Below are positions 8,175 to 16,048 of a stretch of 64,000 nt of DNA, in pieces (within the stretch, counting starts at the first letter, position 1; each line of letters opens with the position of its first letter). Location of the stretch: positions 169,812 to 233,811 of the forward strand of contig JAAZCA010000029.1 in the NCBI GenBank assembly GCA_012513515.1. The letters are read 5' to 3'. The translations under genes and the position numbers were made by a program. This stretch comes from Myxococcales bacterium (lineage in GTDB: Bacteria > UBA10199 > 2-02-FULL-44-16 > JAAZCA01). The notes under the pieces were generated by a model. That model made no database searches, was not told the origin of the DNA, and saw only the letters and a list, made by a program, of their open reading frames with translations.

Positions 8175-8627
8175 TCAAACCCGGCCGTGATCCTCCCCGC
8201 GAACTATCCCGAGAAGAAGCTCAAGATCCTTCCTGATCTTCTTGAGCGTCTTGCCATGGGCCGGGTTCAGTTTTGAAGTCGCCGCTTCCTGCTCCGCACC
8301 CTCGCTGCCGGATGAGGAAAAAACTTCAAGCTGCCTGGGCTCACCATCAACCCTCTCGGGGGCCTGCTCTTTGGTCTCGATCCGCGGAGTCTCTTTGAGC
8401 CTCTTACGGGCACCGTTTATCGTATATCTTTCATCATAGAGAAGCTCCTTGATCTTGACGAGCATCTCGACATCGCGGCGCTTGTAAAGCCTCTGACCCG
8501 ATTTCGACTTCGACGGCTTGATCTCGGTAAACTCCGACTCCCAATATCTCAAGACGTACGGCTCGACATTCAGGAGCTTGCTGACTTCGCCTATTCTGAA
8601 ATAAAGCTTGTTGGGAATGTTGGGCAT
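8175..8627 (-). CDS. MerR-family transcriptional regulator
   Basis: A 150-residue protein with an N-terminal MerR winged helix: FRIGEVSKLLNVEPYVLRYW (10-29), then FTEIKPSKSKSGQRLYKRRDVEML. The wing ends in RYTINGARKRLKE. The rest is a Ser/Glu-rich linker and a short basic helix with no metal-binding cysteines, so it is not a classical metal sensor. It directly follows ihfA, an arrangement frequent in deltaproteobacteria, but its regulon is unknown. Confidence 0.85.
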   Translation of the reverse strand: MPNIPNKLYFRIGEVSKLLNVEPYVLRYWESEFTEIKPSKSKSGQRLYKRRDVEMLVKIKELLYDERYTINGARKRLKETPRIETKEQAPERVDGEPRQLEVFSSSGSEGAEQEAATSKLNPAHGKTLKKIRKDLELLLGIVRGEDHGRV

Positions 8628-8694
8628 GCGTTAAAGCCCCCTTCCCTCCGGAATCATCCGGAGACTGGTTAATTAAAGAGATCAGCCCGCCAAA

Positions 8695-8988
8695 TCACCC
8701 AGCCGCCGGCTCCTCGCTGTTGAGCGCCGATTTTAAAACCTGGCTCGGCCTGAAGGTGAGAACCTTCCTGGCAGATATCTCTATCTCTTCGCCAGTCTGC
8801 GGATTGCGCCCTATTCTGGGTCTCTTCTGGCGGACGACGAAATTGCCGAATCCGGAGATCTTTATCTTCTCACCCTTTTCGAGAGTCTCCTTCATCGTAT
8901 CGAACACGAGTTCCACGATTTCGGCCGATTCCTTCTTTGAAAAACCAACCTTTTCGTAAATCTGTTCTATTATCTCAGCCTTCGTCAT
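8695..8988 (-). CDS. ihfA: Integration host factor alpha subunit
   Basis: A 97-residue HU/IHF-fold protein that bends DNA at specific sites as a heterodimer with IHF-beta. The beta-arm carries RPRIGRNPQTGEEI, whose RNPQTGE core contains the proline that intercalates at the kink. The N-terminal helices read MTKAEIIEQIYEKVGFSKKE. Its place directly after pheT, as in E. coli, supports the alpha identity. A small hairpin without a T tract (9017-9033) lies in the gap to pheT. Confidence 0.93.
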   Translation of the reverse strand: MTKAEIIEQIYEKVGFSKKESAEIVELVFDTMKETLEKGEKIKISGFGNFVVRQKRPRIGRNPQTGEEIEISARKVLTFRPSQVLKSALNSEEPAAG

Positions 8989-9016
8989 GCCGTCCTCCCT
9001 TCTTCCGGCTGTCGCC

Positions 9017-9033
9017 CTGGCGAAAATCGCCAG
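9017..9033. other. Small hairpin between pheT and ihfA
   Basis: CTGGCGA and TCGCCAG pair perfectly around a 3-base loop. There is no T tract, so it is more likely an RNA stability or processing element than a terminator. Confidence 0.5.
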
Positions 9034-9059
9034 ACCGGCTCCGGAATAAAGTTATACTA

Positions 9060-11123
9060 TCATGTCCTGAGCGTCGCGCCCAGCTTAGTCTTTAAAGTTT
9101 CAACGATTTTTTCCATCGCCATGCCGACCTCTTCGTCGGTAAGCGTCCTGTCATGAGTTGCAAATCGCATGCTAACCGCCAGACTCTTCTGACCCTCCGG
9201 GATTCCCTTCCCCTTGTACAAATCGAATATGGAAACTTTGGTTATCAGAGTTTCTCCGCTATCCTGTATGCTCTTTTCCACTTCGACCGCAGGGATTCGG
9301 TCGGGAAGCAGCATCGAGATATCACGTTCCACGAAGGGAAACTTTGAGAGCTCGGCAAACCGCGCCGGCTCTCCGAGAGACATCTCCGCCACAAGTCTAA
9401 AATTGATCTCGAACAGGTAAACGCCCCGCTGCAGATCCCACTTGGCGGCGACCTCGGGATGAAGTTCTCCCACGAAGCCAACTCTTTTCCCTCTGCACAG
9501 TATGTGGGCAAAACGCCCCGGGTGGAGAAAGGAATATCCCTCTCCCCTCTGAAATATCGTATCGGAATGAATTCCAAGGGCGGCCATAACATTTTCAACG
9601 ACCCCTTTGGCGTCGTAGAAATCGACATTTTCCTTGGCGCGCTCCCAAGCCCCCAGGTTCCTAGCGCCCGATAAAAGACCGGCAAAACACCTCGTCTCCC
9701 TGAAGCCGCCGGCTGAATCCGTCTTCGAAAAAACATTCTGAAAGGCGTATATCCGGGAATCATGCCGATGACGGCTTGCATTTAGCTTGTACACATCAAG
9801 CAGCCCCGGAAGCAGCATGGTCCTCATGACGCTTTGATCCGCCGAAATAGGATTGGCAAGCGCAACATGGGTCCCACCGGCCTCCGCAAAAGGCGTCAGC
9901 GACTCTGCCGATGTGAAGGCATAGAGAACCGTTTCTGTAAGGCCGGAACCCGCGAGCGCCGACCTGACAGCCGCTTCCTGCTCGAAATATTTCGGACGCG
10001 TTATCGATTTCATCGCGACTTCCGGCATCCGGCTGGAAATATTATCGTAGCCGTGCAGCCTCGCGACTTCCTCTATCAGATCCACCTCTCGTTCGATATC
10101 CGGGCGAAAGGTAGGAACTGAAACATTCAGTTTGCCCGGAGATGCGGGAGAGACTTTCATCCCGATGCTCTTGATCAATTTCGATATGGCAGCAGGCTTC
10201 AGATCTATTCCTAAAATCCTTTTGACCTCGGCGGATGATATCGAAATCTTTCTCGGTAAAATTTTCTTCGGAAAGAGATCGATATGATCCGCGCTTGGAG
10301 TGCCGCCCGCACTTTCAACTACCAGTTTCGTCAGAAGGTTGAGGGCGTCGAGCAGCCCCAGCGGATCCACGCCGCGCTCAAATCTTCTGGATGATTCAGA
10401 TGCGAGACCAAGACGCCTTGAGCTTCTACGCACCCCTTTAGGTTCAAAGAAGGCGCTCTCGAGCAGAAGGGAGTGCGTGTCCTCCCGAACCTCGGAGTTT
10501 TCCCCTCCCATTATTCCCGCGAGGGCCACGGGTCCTTCGCCGTCGCATATCATCAGATCCTCACGAGAGAGAATCCTCTCCACACCATCGAGAGCCTTGA
10601 ACTTCATGCCTTCATCGGCCTGTTTGACGACTATCTTGTTTCCGCGGACCCGGGATAAATCGAAGGCGTGCAGAGGCTGCCCCGTAAGAAGCATGACGTA
10701 ATTCGTCGCATCGACAACGTTGTTGATCGAACGGACGCCGCATTCGGCGAGGCGCTTGACCATCCAGTCGGGAGATGACCCTATCCTTATCCCTTCAATT
10801 ATCTTGGCGCAATACCTAGGACACCTCTGGCTGCTCCTCACTGAAACTTTTATGCGCCCCGCCATTTTCCCCTTCCCTTTTACGGAAGCGAAGGAGGGCG
10901 GCTTCAGCGGCAAACCGAAGGCGGCGGAAATTTCACGCGCAATTCCAATGATGGAAAGACAGTCGCCGCGATTGGGGGTGACGCCTATTTCGAAGATGCA
11001 CTCCCCTCCAACGCGCTCGATGGATTCCACCTCGAGGCCTGAGATCGTAAGGGCGAGCGCCAGCTTTTCGGGCTTCGCCTTCACATTCACGTATTGCCTG
11101 ACCCATCCGAGAGGTAATCTCAT
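9060..11123 (-). CDS. pheT: Phenylalanyl-tRNA synthetase beta subunit lacking the OB-fold domain
   Basis: A 687-residue beta subunit; the usual bacterial form is near 800. The N-terminal MRLPLGWVRQYV and ISGLEVESIE are followed directly by FEIGVTPNRGDCLSIIGIAR, so the EMAPII-like OB-fold that normally separates them (about 110 residues) is absent. B3/B4 editing, B5, the catalytic-like core and the C-terminal anticodon-binding domain (FPFVERDISMLLP near residue 595, then a ferredoxin-like fold) are present. It overlaps the pheS stop by four bases. The gap falls cleanly between domains, so a natural OB-less form is likelier than a frameshift. Confidence 0.95.
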   Translation of the reverse strand: MRLPLGWVRQYVNVKAKPEKLALALTISGLEVESIERVGGECIFEIGVTPNRGDCLSIIGIAREISAAFGLPLKPPSFASVKGKGKMAGRIKVSVRSSQRCPRYCAKIIEGIRIGSSPDWMVKRLAECGVRSINNVVDATNYVMLLTGQPLHAFDLSRVRGNKIVVKQADEGMKFKALDGVERILSREDLMICDGEGPVALAGIMGGENSEVREDTHSLLLESAFFEPKGVRRSSRRLGLASESSRRFERGVDPLGLLDALNLLTKLVVESAGGTPSADHIDLFPKKILPRKISISSAEVKRILGIDLKPAAISKLIKSIGMKVSPASPGKLNVSVPTFRPDIEREVDLIEEVARLHGYDNISSRMPEVAMKSITRPKYFEQEAAVRSALAGSGLTETVLYAFTSAESLTPFAEAGGTHVALANPISADQSVMRTMLLPGLLDVYKLNASRHRHDSRIYAFQNVFSKTDSAGGFRETRCFAGLLSGARNLGAWERAKENVDFYDAKGVVENVMAALGIHSDTIFQRGEGYSFLHPGRFAHILCRGKRVGFVGELHPEVAAKWDLQRGVYLFEINFRLVAEMSLGEPARFAELSKFPFVERDISMLLPDRIPAVEVEKSIQDSGETLITKVSIFDLYKGKGIPEGQKSLAVSMRFATHDRTLTDEEVGMAMEKIVETLKTKLGATLRT

Positions 11124-12151
11124 CTGAACTGCTCCAAAAATCTCAAATCGTTTTCGTAAAAGAGACGAATGTCGTTGATCGCGTACTTGAGCATCGCTAT
11201 GCGGTCGACGCCCAATCCGAAAGCAAAGCCGCTGTATTTCTTTGAATCTATCTTCACCGCCTTGAAGACCGCGGGGTCAACCATCCCGCATCCCAATATT
11301 TCTAGCCACCCATTCTGTTTGCAGACCCTGCACCCCTTCCCGCCGCAGATGACGCACTGTATGTCTATCTCTGCCGAAGGTTCCGTAAAGGGGAAATAGC
11401 TGGGACGAAACCTGACGCCGACGCCCTGCCCAAAAATTCTGTGGCAAAATTCTGAAAGCACGCCCTTCAGGTCGCGCATCGTTATGTGACTGTCGACCAT
11501 CAGCCCCTCGACCTGAAAGAACATCGGCGAATGGGTTACGTCATTGTCGCGCCTGTAAACCGCACCCGGGAAAATCCCCGCTATCGGCGGCTTGTGATTT
11601 TCCATCACATGGATCTGAACCGGGGAGGTGTGGGTGCGAAGCAGCCTTCCACCTTCCACGTAAAAGGTGTCCTGCATATCACGCGCAGGGTGATCGGCTT
11701 TGACGTTTAAGGCCTCGAAGTTGTAGTACTCCGTCTCGATCTCGGGACCAGCGTAGATGGAAAAACCCATCCCTGTAAAAACCGTGATGACTTCCCGCAT
11801 CACACCCATCAGAGGGTGTTCGTGCCCCATCGGTGTACGCCTGCCCGCGAGGGTGATATCGATTTTATCGGAGGCTATCCTGCTATCCCGTAGCTGCTGC
11901 TGAAACCCTGAGATAAGAGAAGATATCTTCTCGTCTATTTCCGATTTGAGGATATTGACCTCCTTGCCGATCGCAGGGCGATCTTCGGATGAAAGCGAAC
12001 CCATCGATTTGAGAACCGATGTAATAAGCCCCTTCTTGCCGAGATATTTGATTCGGCAAAACTCTGCCGCAGCTGCGTCCTTGACGGCCGACAGCTCGGA
12101 GCCAGCCTCCGCCCTTATCTCGCCTATTGTCCGAAGCAATTCTTCTTTCAT
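11120..12151 (-). CDS. pheS: Phenylalanyl-tRNA synthetase alpha subunit
   Basis: A 343-residue class II catalytic subunit. An N-terminal coiled coil (about 1-90) is followed by GHEHPLMGVMREVITVFTGM, motif 2 around VYRRDNDVTHSPMFFQVEGL and motif 3 GFAFGLGVDRIAMLKYAI. A Cys cluster CVICGGKGCRVC precedes GWLEILGCGMVD, as in many bacterial PheS. The start at 12151 removes an upstream extension that would overlap rplT and lacks family similarity; a GAGAG-type Shine-Dalgarno precedes it. No Phe-rich leader peptide is seen in the 58-base gap after rplT. Confidence 0.97.
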   Translation of the reverse strand: MKEELLRTIGEIRAEAGSELSAVKDAAAAEFCRIKYLGKKGLITSVLKSMGSLSSEDRPAIGKEVNILKSEIDEKISSLISGFQQQLRDSRIASDKIDITLAGRRTPMGHEHPLMGVMREVITVFTGMGFSIYAGPEIETEYYNFEALNVKADHPARDMQDTFYVEGGRLLRTHTSPVQIHVMENHKPPIAGIFPGAVYRRDNDVTHSPMFFQVEGLMVDSHITMRDLKGVLSEFCHRIFGQGVGVRFRPSYFPFTEPSAEIDIQCVICGGKGCRVCKQNGWLEILGCGMVDPAVFKAVKIDSKKYSGFAFGLGVDRIAMLKYAINDIRLFYENDLRFLEQFR

Positions 12152-12209
12152 CCCAGACTCTCTCGCAAACAGGTTAAGGAAGAACCAATAGCGCCTCTGG
12201 CAATGAGGT

Positions 12210-12560
12210 CTAGTTCGCCTTCGACCACTCGACCATGGCGGCAAAATCCTGCGGATAGCGCACAGCTATCTCAGAGAGAACTTTTCTGTCCAGCAGGGAG
12301 CTTTTTTTCTTAAGACCACCCATGAACTTGCTGAACGAAGTCCCGTTGGCCTTTGCAGCCGCCGAAATTCTGGTCTGCCACAGCGCCCTGAAATCCCTCT
12401 TCTTGAGTTTGCGGCCTACATATGCGTGCTGAAGCGCCTTGTCGACGGCCTCCATCGCCGTTCTTACAAGACGGTGCCTGGCTGCATAATAGCCCTTCGC
12501 CTTTTTAAGCACCTTGTTGCGGCGACGTCTCGCTTTGAAACCTCTTCTTACCCTTGGCAT
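12210..12560 (-). CDS. rplT: 50S ribosomal protein L20
   Basis: A 116-residue rRNA-binding protein of the large subunit, essential early in assembly. It starts MPRVRRGFKARRRRNKVLKK and has the usual basic N-terminal half and globular C-terminal half. Length matches the family. It sits between rpmI and pheS. In E. coli L20 represses this operon by binding the infC-rpmI mRNA; whether that holds here is unknown. Confidence 0.98.
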   Translation of the reverse strand: MPRVRRGFKARRRRNKVLKKAKGYYAARHRLVRTAMEAVDKALQHAYVGRKLKKRDFRALWQTRISAAAKANGTSFSKFMGGLKKKSSLLDRKVLSEIAVRYPQDFAAMVEWSKAN

Positions 12561-12582
12561 ATCAATCCACCTTTCTTGAAGA

Positions 12583-12780
12583 TCAGCTCGCGCAGAGCAG
12601 CTTCCTTATGTTCTTAGTATCCGACTTGGACACATGCGCCTTCGAGCGCAGGCGGCGCTTCTGTTTTCTCGTCTTGCCTGTCAGAATATGACGGAGCTTA
12701 GCACGCTTCCTTTTCACCTTGCCTGACTTTTTAGCTTTGAAGCGCTTCGCTGCGCCCTTCCTCGTTTTAAGTTTCGGCAT
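12583..12780 (-). CDS. rpmI: 50S ribosomal protein L35
   Basis: A 65-residue very basic protein beginning [20 protein letters not shown] with the typical [10 protein letters not shown] stretch. It lies in the canonical infC-rpmI-rplT order, 22 bases before rplT. Confidence 0.98.
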   Translation of the reverse strand: MPKLKTRKGAAKRFKAKKSGKVKRKRAKLRHILTGKTRKQKRRLRSKAHVSKSDTKNIRKLLCAS

Positions 12781-12831
12781 CTTTCACTCCTTTTTACCCC
12801 CGGCGAAACGCTTCGCGCGGAGAAGTTTGAT

Positions 12832-13500
12832 TCATTTTGAACCGCCTGAAATTTTTTCGGTGCCGGTTACCCTGTGGACCTCCACCTCAAGCTCCCTCGA
12901 GCGCCTCTCAACCGAAGGTTCGTTCAGCTGATCCGGCTCCTTCTTCTCATCCTGACGTTTGGCCGAGGATAGCATGATCATGAGCTGCTTGCCCTCCAAC
13001 TTTGGATGCGATTCGGCCTCTCCAAGATCCTTAACCTCTTCGATTATCCTCCTCATCCGCTCATGACCGAGATCCAAGTGGGCCATCTCCCTTCCCCTGA
13101 ACCTAATCGTGACCTTCACCTTGTTGCCTTCCTCCAGAAAACGCTTTATGTGTTTGAGCTTCGTCTGGAAATCATGTTCATCAGTCGAAGGCCTCAGTTT
13201 TATCTCCTTTATATGAACGACGACCTGCTTCTTCCGCTGCTCGTGTTTCTTCTTCGCCTGTTCATATTTGAACTTGCCATAGTCCATTATCTTGCAGACC
13301 GGCGGGCGGGCCATCGGGGAAATCTCCACCAGGTCGAGGCCCGCATCCTCGGCCCTCCTCAGCGCTTCCCTGGTTATGAAAACACCGAGCTGGCCTCCAT
13401 CCTCATCTATAAGCCTCACCTCCGGCACCCTGATCCTGAAGTTGATGCGATGTTCATCCTTACGCGGCCTGCGTTCCTCAAACGGCATGACTTTCTTAAT
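12832..13500 (-). CDS. infC: Translation initiation factor IF-3, probable ATT start
   Basis: About 222 residues. The N-terminal domain (DEHRINFRIRVPEVRLIDED) and C-terminal domain with the basic linker (KYEQAKKKHEQRKK, VVVHIKEIKLRP) are typical. GGAGG stands seven bases before an ATT codon at 13498-13500, while the first ATG is four codons further and about 19 bases from the same GGAGG. ATT initiation with autogenous control is the known rule for infC. After the normal end near residue 175 there is an extra charged tail of about 40 residues (for example LNEPSVERRSRELEVEVHRV). The gene lies 34 bases after thrS. Confidence 0.93.
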   Translation of the reverse strand: MKKVMPFEERRPRKDEHRINFRIRVPEVRLIDEDGGQLGVFITREALRRAEDAGLDLVEISPMARPPVCKIMDYGKFKYEQAKKKHEQRKKQVVVHIKEIKLRPSTDEHDFQTKLKHIKRFLEEGNKVKVTIRFRGREMAHLDLGHERMRRIIEEVKDLGEAESHPKLEGKQLMIMLSSAKRQDEKKEPDQLNEPSVERRSRELEVEVHRVTGTEKISGGSK

Positions 13501-13534
13501 GGCTACACCTCCTTGTAAAAATTGTGGAAAAAAA

Positions 13535-15280
13535 TCACCCGTTCCTGCGATTGGTGATTTCATTCAGTATCTTCATTTTAAATTCCTCTACCGACATGGT
13601 TCCAAGATCCCCTTCCCCCCTCGAGCGCACCGCCACCGTCGAGGAGTCAGACTCCTTGGCGCCGACGACGAGCATATATGGAACCTTGTTCATCTGGGCA
13701 TCGCGTATTTTGTAGCCCAGCTTTTCGTTTCTAGAATCGACTTCCACGCGAACTTCGGCGGCTCTCAGATCGTCGGCGACCGACTGTGAATACTTCACAA
13801 AATCATCTCCGACTGGAAGAAGCCTGACCTGCACCGGCGCAAGCCACGTCGGGAAAGCCCCTGCGTAGTGTTCTATGAGAACCCCGAAAAACCTCTCTAT
13901 GCTACCGAGCAGCGCCCGGTGCACGACGTAGGGACGATGCTTCGCGCCATCGACGCCGATGTAATTCATATCGAAGCGTTCGGGAAGGTTGAAATCAAAT
14001 TGTATCGTGGTCATTTGCCATTCGCGCCCTATGGCGTCTTTGATCTTCAGATCTATCTTGGGACCGTAGAATGCACCGCCCCCTTCATCCATCTCATAGG
14101 CGATGTTTTCTTTTTCCACCGCACTCTTGAGAGCTGCAAGCGCCTGATCCCATCTTTCAGGATCACCAACCGCGTCTGCGGGGCGCGTAGCGAGATAAGC
14201 CTTTATATCCTTGAACCCAAAGATATCCCACATAAACAAAGAGAACTTCAAGACCTCGGAGATCTCGCTCTCTATCTGTTCGGGAGTGCAGACTATATGC
14301 GCATCATCCTGTGTGAAACCCCTCACACGCAAAAGGCCGTGGAGCACCCCGCTCTTCTCATAGCGATATACAGTGCCGAGTTCGGCCCACCTCATCGGCA
14401 GATCCCTGTATGAGCGAACGTGCTTTTTGTAGATCATGATGTGGAAGGGGCAGTTCATCGGCTTGATGTAGTAATCGAACTCATCGACACTCATCGGGGA
14501 ATACATCCCCTCTTTATAAAAATCGAGATGCCCCGAAGTTTCCCAAAGAGCAGCGCGCCCCATGTGCGGCGTATAGAGAATTTCGTAACCGTGTTTATAG
14601 TGCTCGGACTTCCAGAAGGCCTCGATCGCGTCGCGTATCCTAGCACCCTTGGGATGCCACAGTATCAGCCCCGGACCGTAGTCATCGAGGCTGGAAAAAA
14701 GGTCGAGCTCCTTGCCGAGCTTTCTGTGATCGCGCTTGGCGGCCTCTTCCAAAAGCTTCAGGTATTTTTCAAGTTCTTCCTTGGAAGCAAACGCGGTGCC
14801 GTAGATCCTCTGAAGTTGGGCGTTCTTTTCATCCCCACGCCAGTATGCACCCGCTACTTTGAGAAGTTTGAAGACACGAACCTGACCCGTGTGTTCCACA
14901 TGAGGGCCTCGGCAGAGATCGACGAAATCTCCATGCCTGTAAGCCGTTATAGTTTCCTCTTCAGGTAGTTCATCTATTAATTCAATCTTGTATCTATTAT
15001 CGGCAAAAAGTTTTTTTGCATCCTCGCGCGAAAGCTCTTCGCGAACAAAAGGCCTCGCCTCGCCGACAATCTTATTCATCACCTTTTCGATCTCTTTGAT
15101 ATCCTCTTCGGTGAATGCATGCTTGAACTCGAAATCGTAATAAAAACCATCCTCGACTGAAGGGCCGATAGTAGGTTTGGCATCCGGAAAAAGGCGAAGC
15201 ACCGCGTCGGCCATTATGTGCGCAGCCGAGTGACGAAGCATATCCAGATCTATTTGGGGCTTCTCCCTCTTGGAAGACAT
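13535..15280 (-). CDS. thrS: Threonyl-tRNA synthetase lacking the TGS domain
   Basis: A 581-residue class II synthetase. It begins almost directly at the editing/second additional domain (LDMLRHSAAHIMADAVLRLF), so the usual N-terminal TGS domain of about 60 residues is missing. Editing residues HSAAH and CRGPHVEHTGQV, the zinc-binding cysteine in MNCPFH, motif 2 around YRYEKSGVLHGLLRVRGFTQ and motif 3 near HRALLGSIERFF are present, with a C-terminal anticodon-binding domain. AGAGG lies seven bases upstream of the start. It is the first protein gene of the thrS-infC-rpmI-rplT-pheST-ihfA operon. Confidence 0.96.
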   Translation of the reverse strand: MSSKREKPQIDLDMLRHSAAHIMADAVLRLFPDAKPTIGPSVEDGFYYDFEFKHAFTEEDIKEIEKVMNKIVGEARPFVREELSREDAKKLFADNRYKIELIDELPEEETITAYRHGDFVDLCRGPHVEHTGQVRVFKLLKVAGAYWRGDEKNAQLQRIYGTAFASKEELEKYLKLLEEAAKRDHRKLGKELDLFSSLDDYGPGLILWHPKGARIRDAIEAFWKSEHYKHGYEILYTPHMGRAALWETSGHLDFYKEGMYSPMSVDEFDYYIKPMNCPFHIMIYKKHVRSYRDLPMRWAELGTVYRYEKSGVLHGLLRVRGFTQDDAHIVCTPEQIESEISEVLKFSLFMWDIFGFKDIKAYLATRPADAVGDPERWDQALAALKSAVEKENIAYEMDEGGGAFYGPKIDLKIKDAIGREWQMTTIQFDFNLPERFDMNYIGVDGAKHRPYVVHRALLGSIERFFGVLIEHYAGAFPTWLAPVQVRLLPVGDDFVKYSQSVADDLRAAEVRVEVDSRNEKLGYKIRDAQMNKVPYMLVVGAKESDSSTVAVRSRGEGDLGTMSVEEFKMKILNEITNRRNG

Positions 15281-15294
15281 CGAAATACCTCTTG

Positions 15295-15318
15295 AAAAAA
15301 TCCGCCGTTGCCGGCGGA
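15295..15318 (-). terminator. Terminator-like hairpin between tRNA-Val and thrS
   Basis: TCCGCCG and CGGCGGA pair perfectly around a 4-base loop and are followed on the minus strand by six T. It ends only a few bases before the thrS Shine-Dalgarno, so it either ends the tRNA transcript or works as a partial terminator/attenuator for the thrS operon. Confidence 0.8.
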
Positions 15319-15343
15319 ACAGCGCTAAAATCGAGGATGTCCC

Positions 15344-15420
15344 TGGTGGGCGTAACAGGACTCGAACCTGTGACCCCTACCATGTCAAGGTAGTGCTCTA
15401 GCCAACTGAGCTATACGCCC
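15344..15420 (-). tRNA. tRNA-Val (GAC)
   Basis: Cloverleaf on the minus strand: acceptor GGGCGTA with TACGCCC, D-loop AGTTGG, anticodon stem CTACC/GGTAG with loop TTGACAT (anticodon GAC), T-loop TTCGAGT. The 3' CCA is encoded, unlike the other tRNAs in this window. Confidence 0.95.
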
Positions 15421-15445
15421 ATCAGAAGCACCCTGATTTGTTATT

Positions 15446-15471
15446 CTTTCCGGGGTCCATCCCCCGGAAAG
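15446..15471. other. Perfect 10-bp hairpin in the tRNA-Val leader
   Basis: CTTTCCGGGG (15446-15455) pairs with CCCCGGAAAG (15462-15471) around a 6-base loop. No T tract follows on either strand. It lies between the predicted promoter and the tRNA and may guide 5' processing. Confidence 0.5.
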
Positions 15472-15512
15472 CCGCGCCTTATTGTCAAAACCCTCAAAAA
15501 TAATCAAGAATT

Positions 15513-15541
15513 TTGATATTGAAGGGGGCAAAAAAAGTCAA
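15513..15541 (-). promoter_or_regulatory. Sigma70-like promoter upstream of tRNA-Val and thrS
   Basis: On the minus strand TTGACT (15536-15541) is separated by 17 bases from TATCAA (15513-15518), in an AT-rich stretch just downstream of the trxA terminator region. It is the best promoter candidate for the tRNA-Val-thrS transcript. Confidence 0.5.
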
Positions 15542-15552
15542 GGGAATTGATT

Positions 15553-15590
15553 TTAAAGAAAAAACAATCCACCCCATAAAGGGGTGGATT
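15553..15590 (-). terminator. Rho-independent terminator of trxA
   Basis: A perfect 10-bp stem, AATCCACCCC (15566-15575) with GGGGTGGATT (15581-15590), loop of five, followed on the minus strand by TGTTTTTTCTTT. It lies 35 bases after the trxA stop. Confidence 0.92.
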
Positions 15591-15625
15591 GATTAACCCA
15601 CGTAACCCCATGTTTTAAAAACGAA

Positions 15626-15949
15626 TCAACCCTTTGATACCAGTGCGTCAATAGCACCCTTCGGAACATTGCCTATTAGCTGCCCTACGTTCTCACCGTT
15701 TTTGAATAAAAGCAGAGTCGGGATACTCCTGATGGCATATCTACCGGCTACATTGGGGCTGCTATCGATGTCTATCTTACAAACCTTGAGCGATCCGATT
15801 CTCTCCGAAGCGACCGCCTCGATAGTAGGCGCAAGGGCGCGGCAAGGACCACACCATGAAGCCCAGAAATCTACGAGCACGGGCTTGTCAGACTCGATTA
15901 CCTCCTGTTGAAAATTACCATCTGTAACCTCAATAACGTGTCCGGCCAT
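15626..15949 (-). CDS. trxA: Thioredoxin
   Basis: A 107-residue general protein disulfide reductase with the WCGPC active site (32-36), the buried Asp in VLVDFWA and the cis-Pro in IRSIPTLLLF. No signal peptide, hence cytoplasmic. A strong GGGAGGT precedes the start. It lies 99 bases downstream of rodA and ends in a clear terminator. Confidence 0.97.
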   Translation of the reverse strand: MAGHVIEVTDGNFQQEVIESDKPVLVDFWASWCGPCRALAPTIEAVASERIGSLKVCKIDIDSSPNVAGRYAIRSIPTLLLFKNGENVGQLIGNVPKGAIDALVSKG

Positions 15950-16048
15950 ATAACCTCCCTGTCAGTTGATATCGGCGAAAGGCCTTCGTATAGGATGAAG
16001 AAAAAAATGGCAAGAATTTTGGCTATTGATGTTGGCTATTAGCCTCAA

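Noticed and set aside
12152-12209. Phe-rich leader peptide (pheM-like attenuator) before pheS
   Set aside because: No short ORF with phenylalanine codons and no terminator pair in the 58-base gap.
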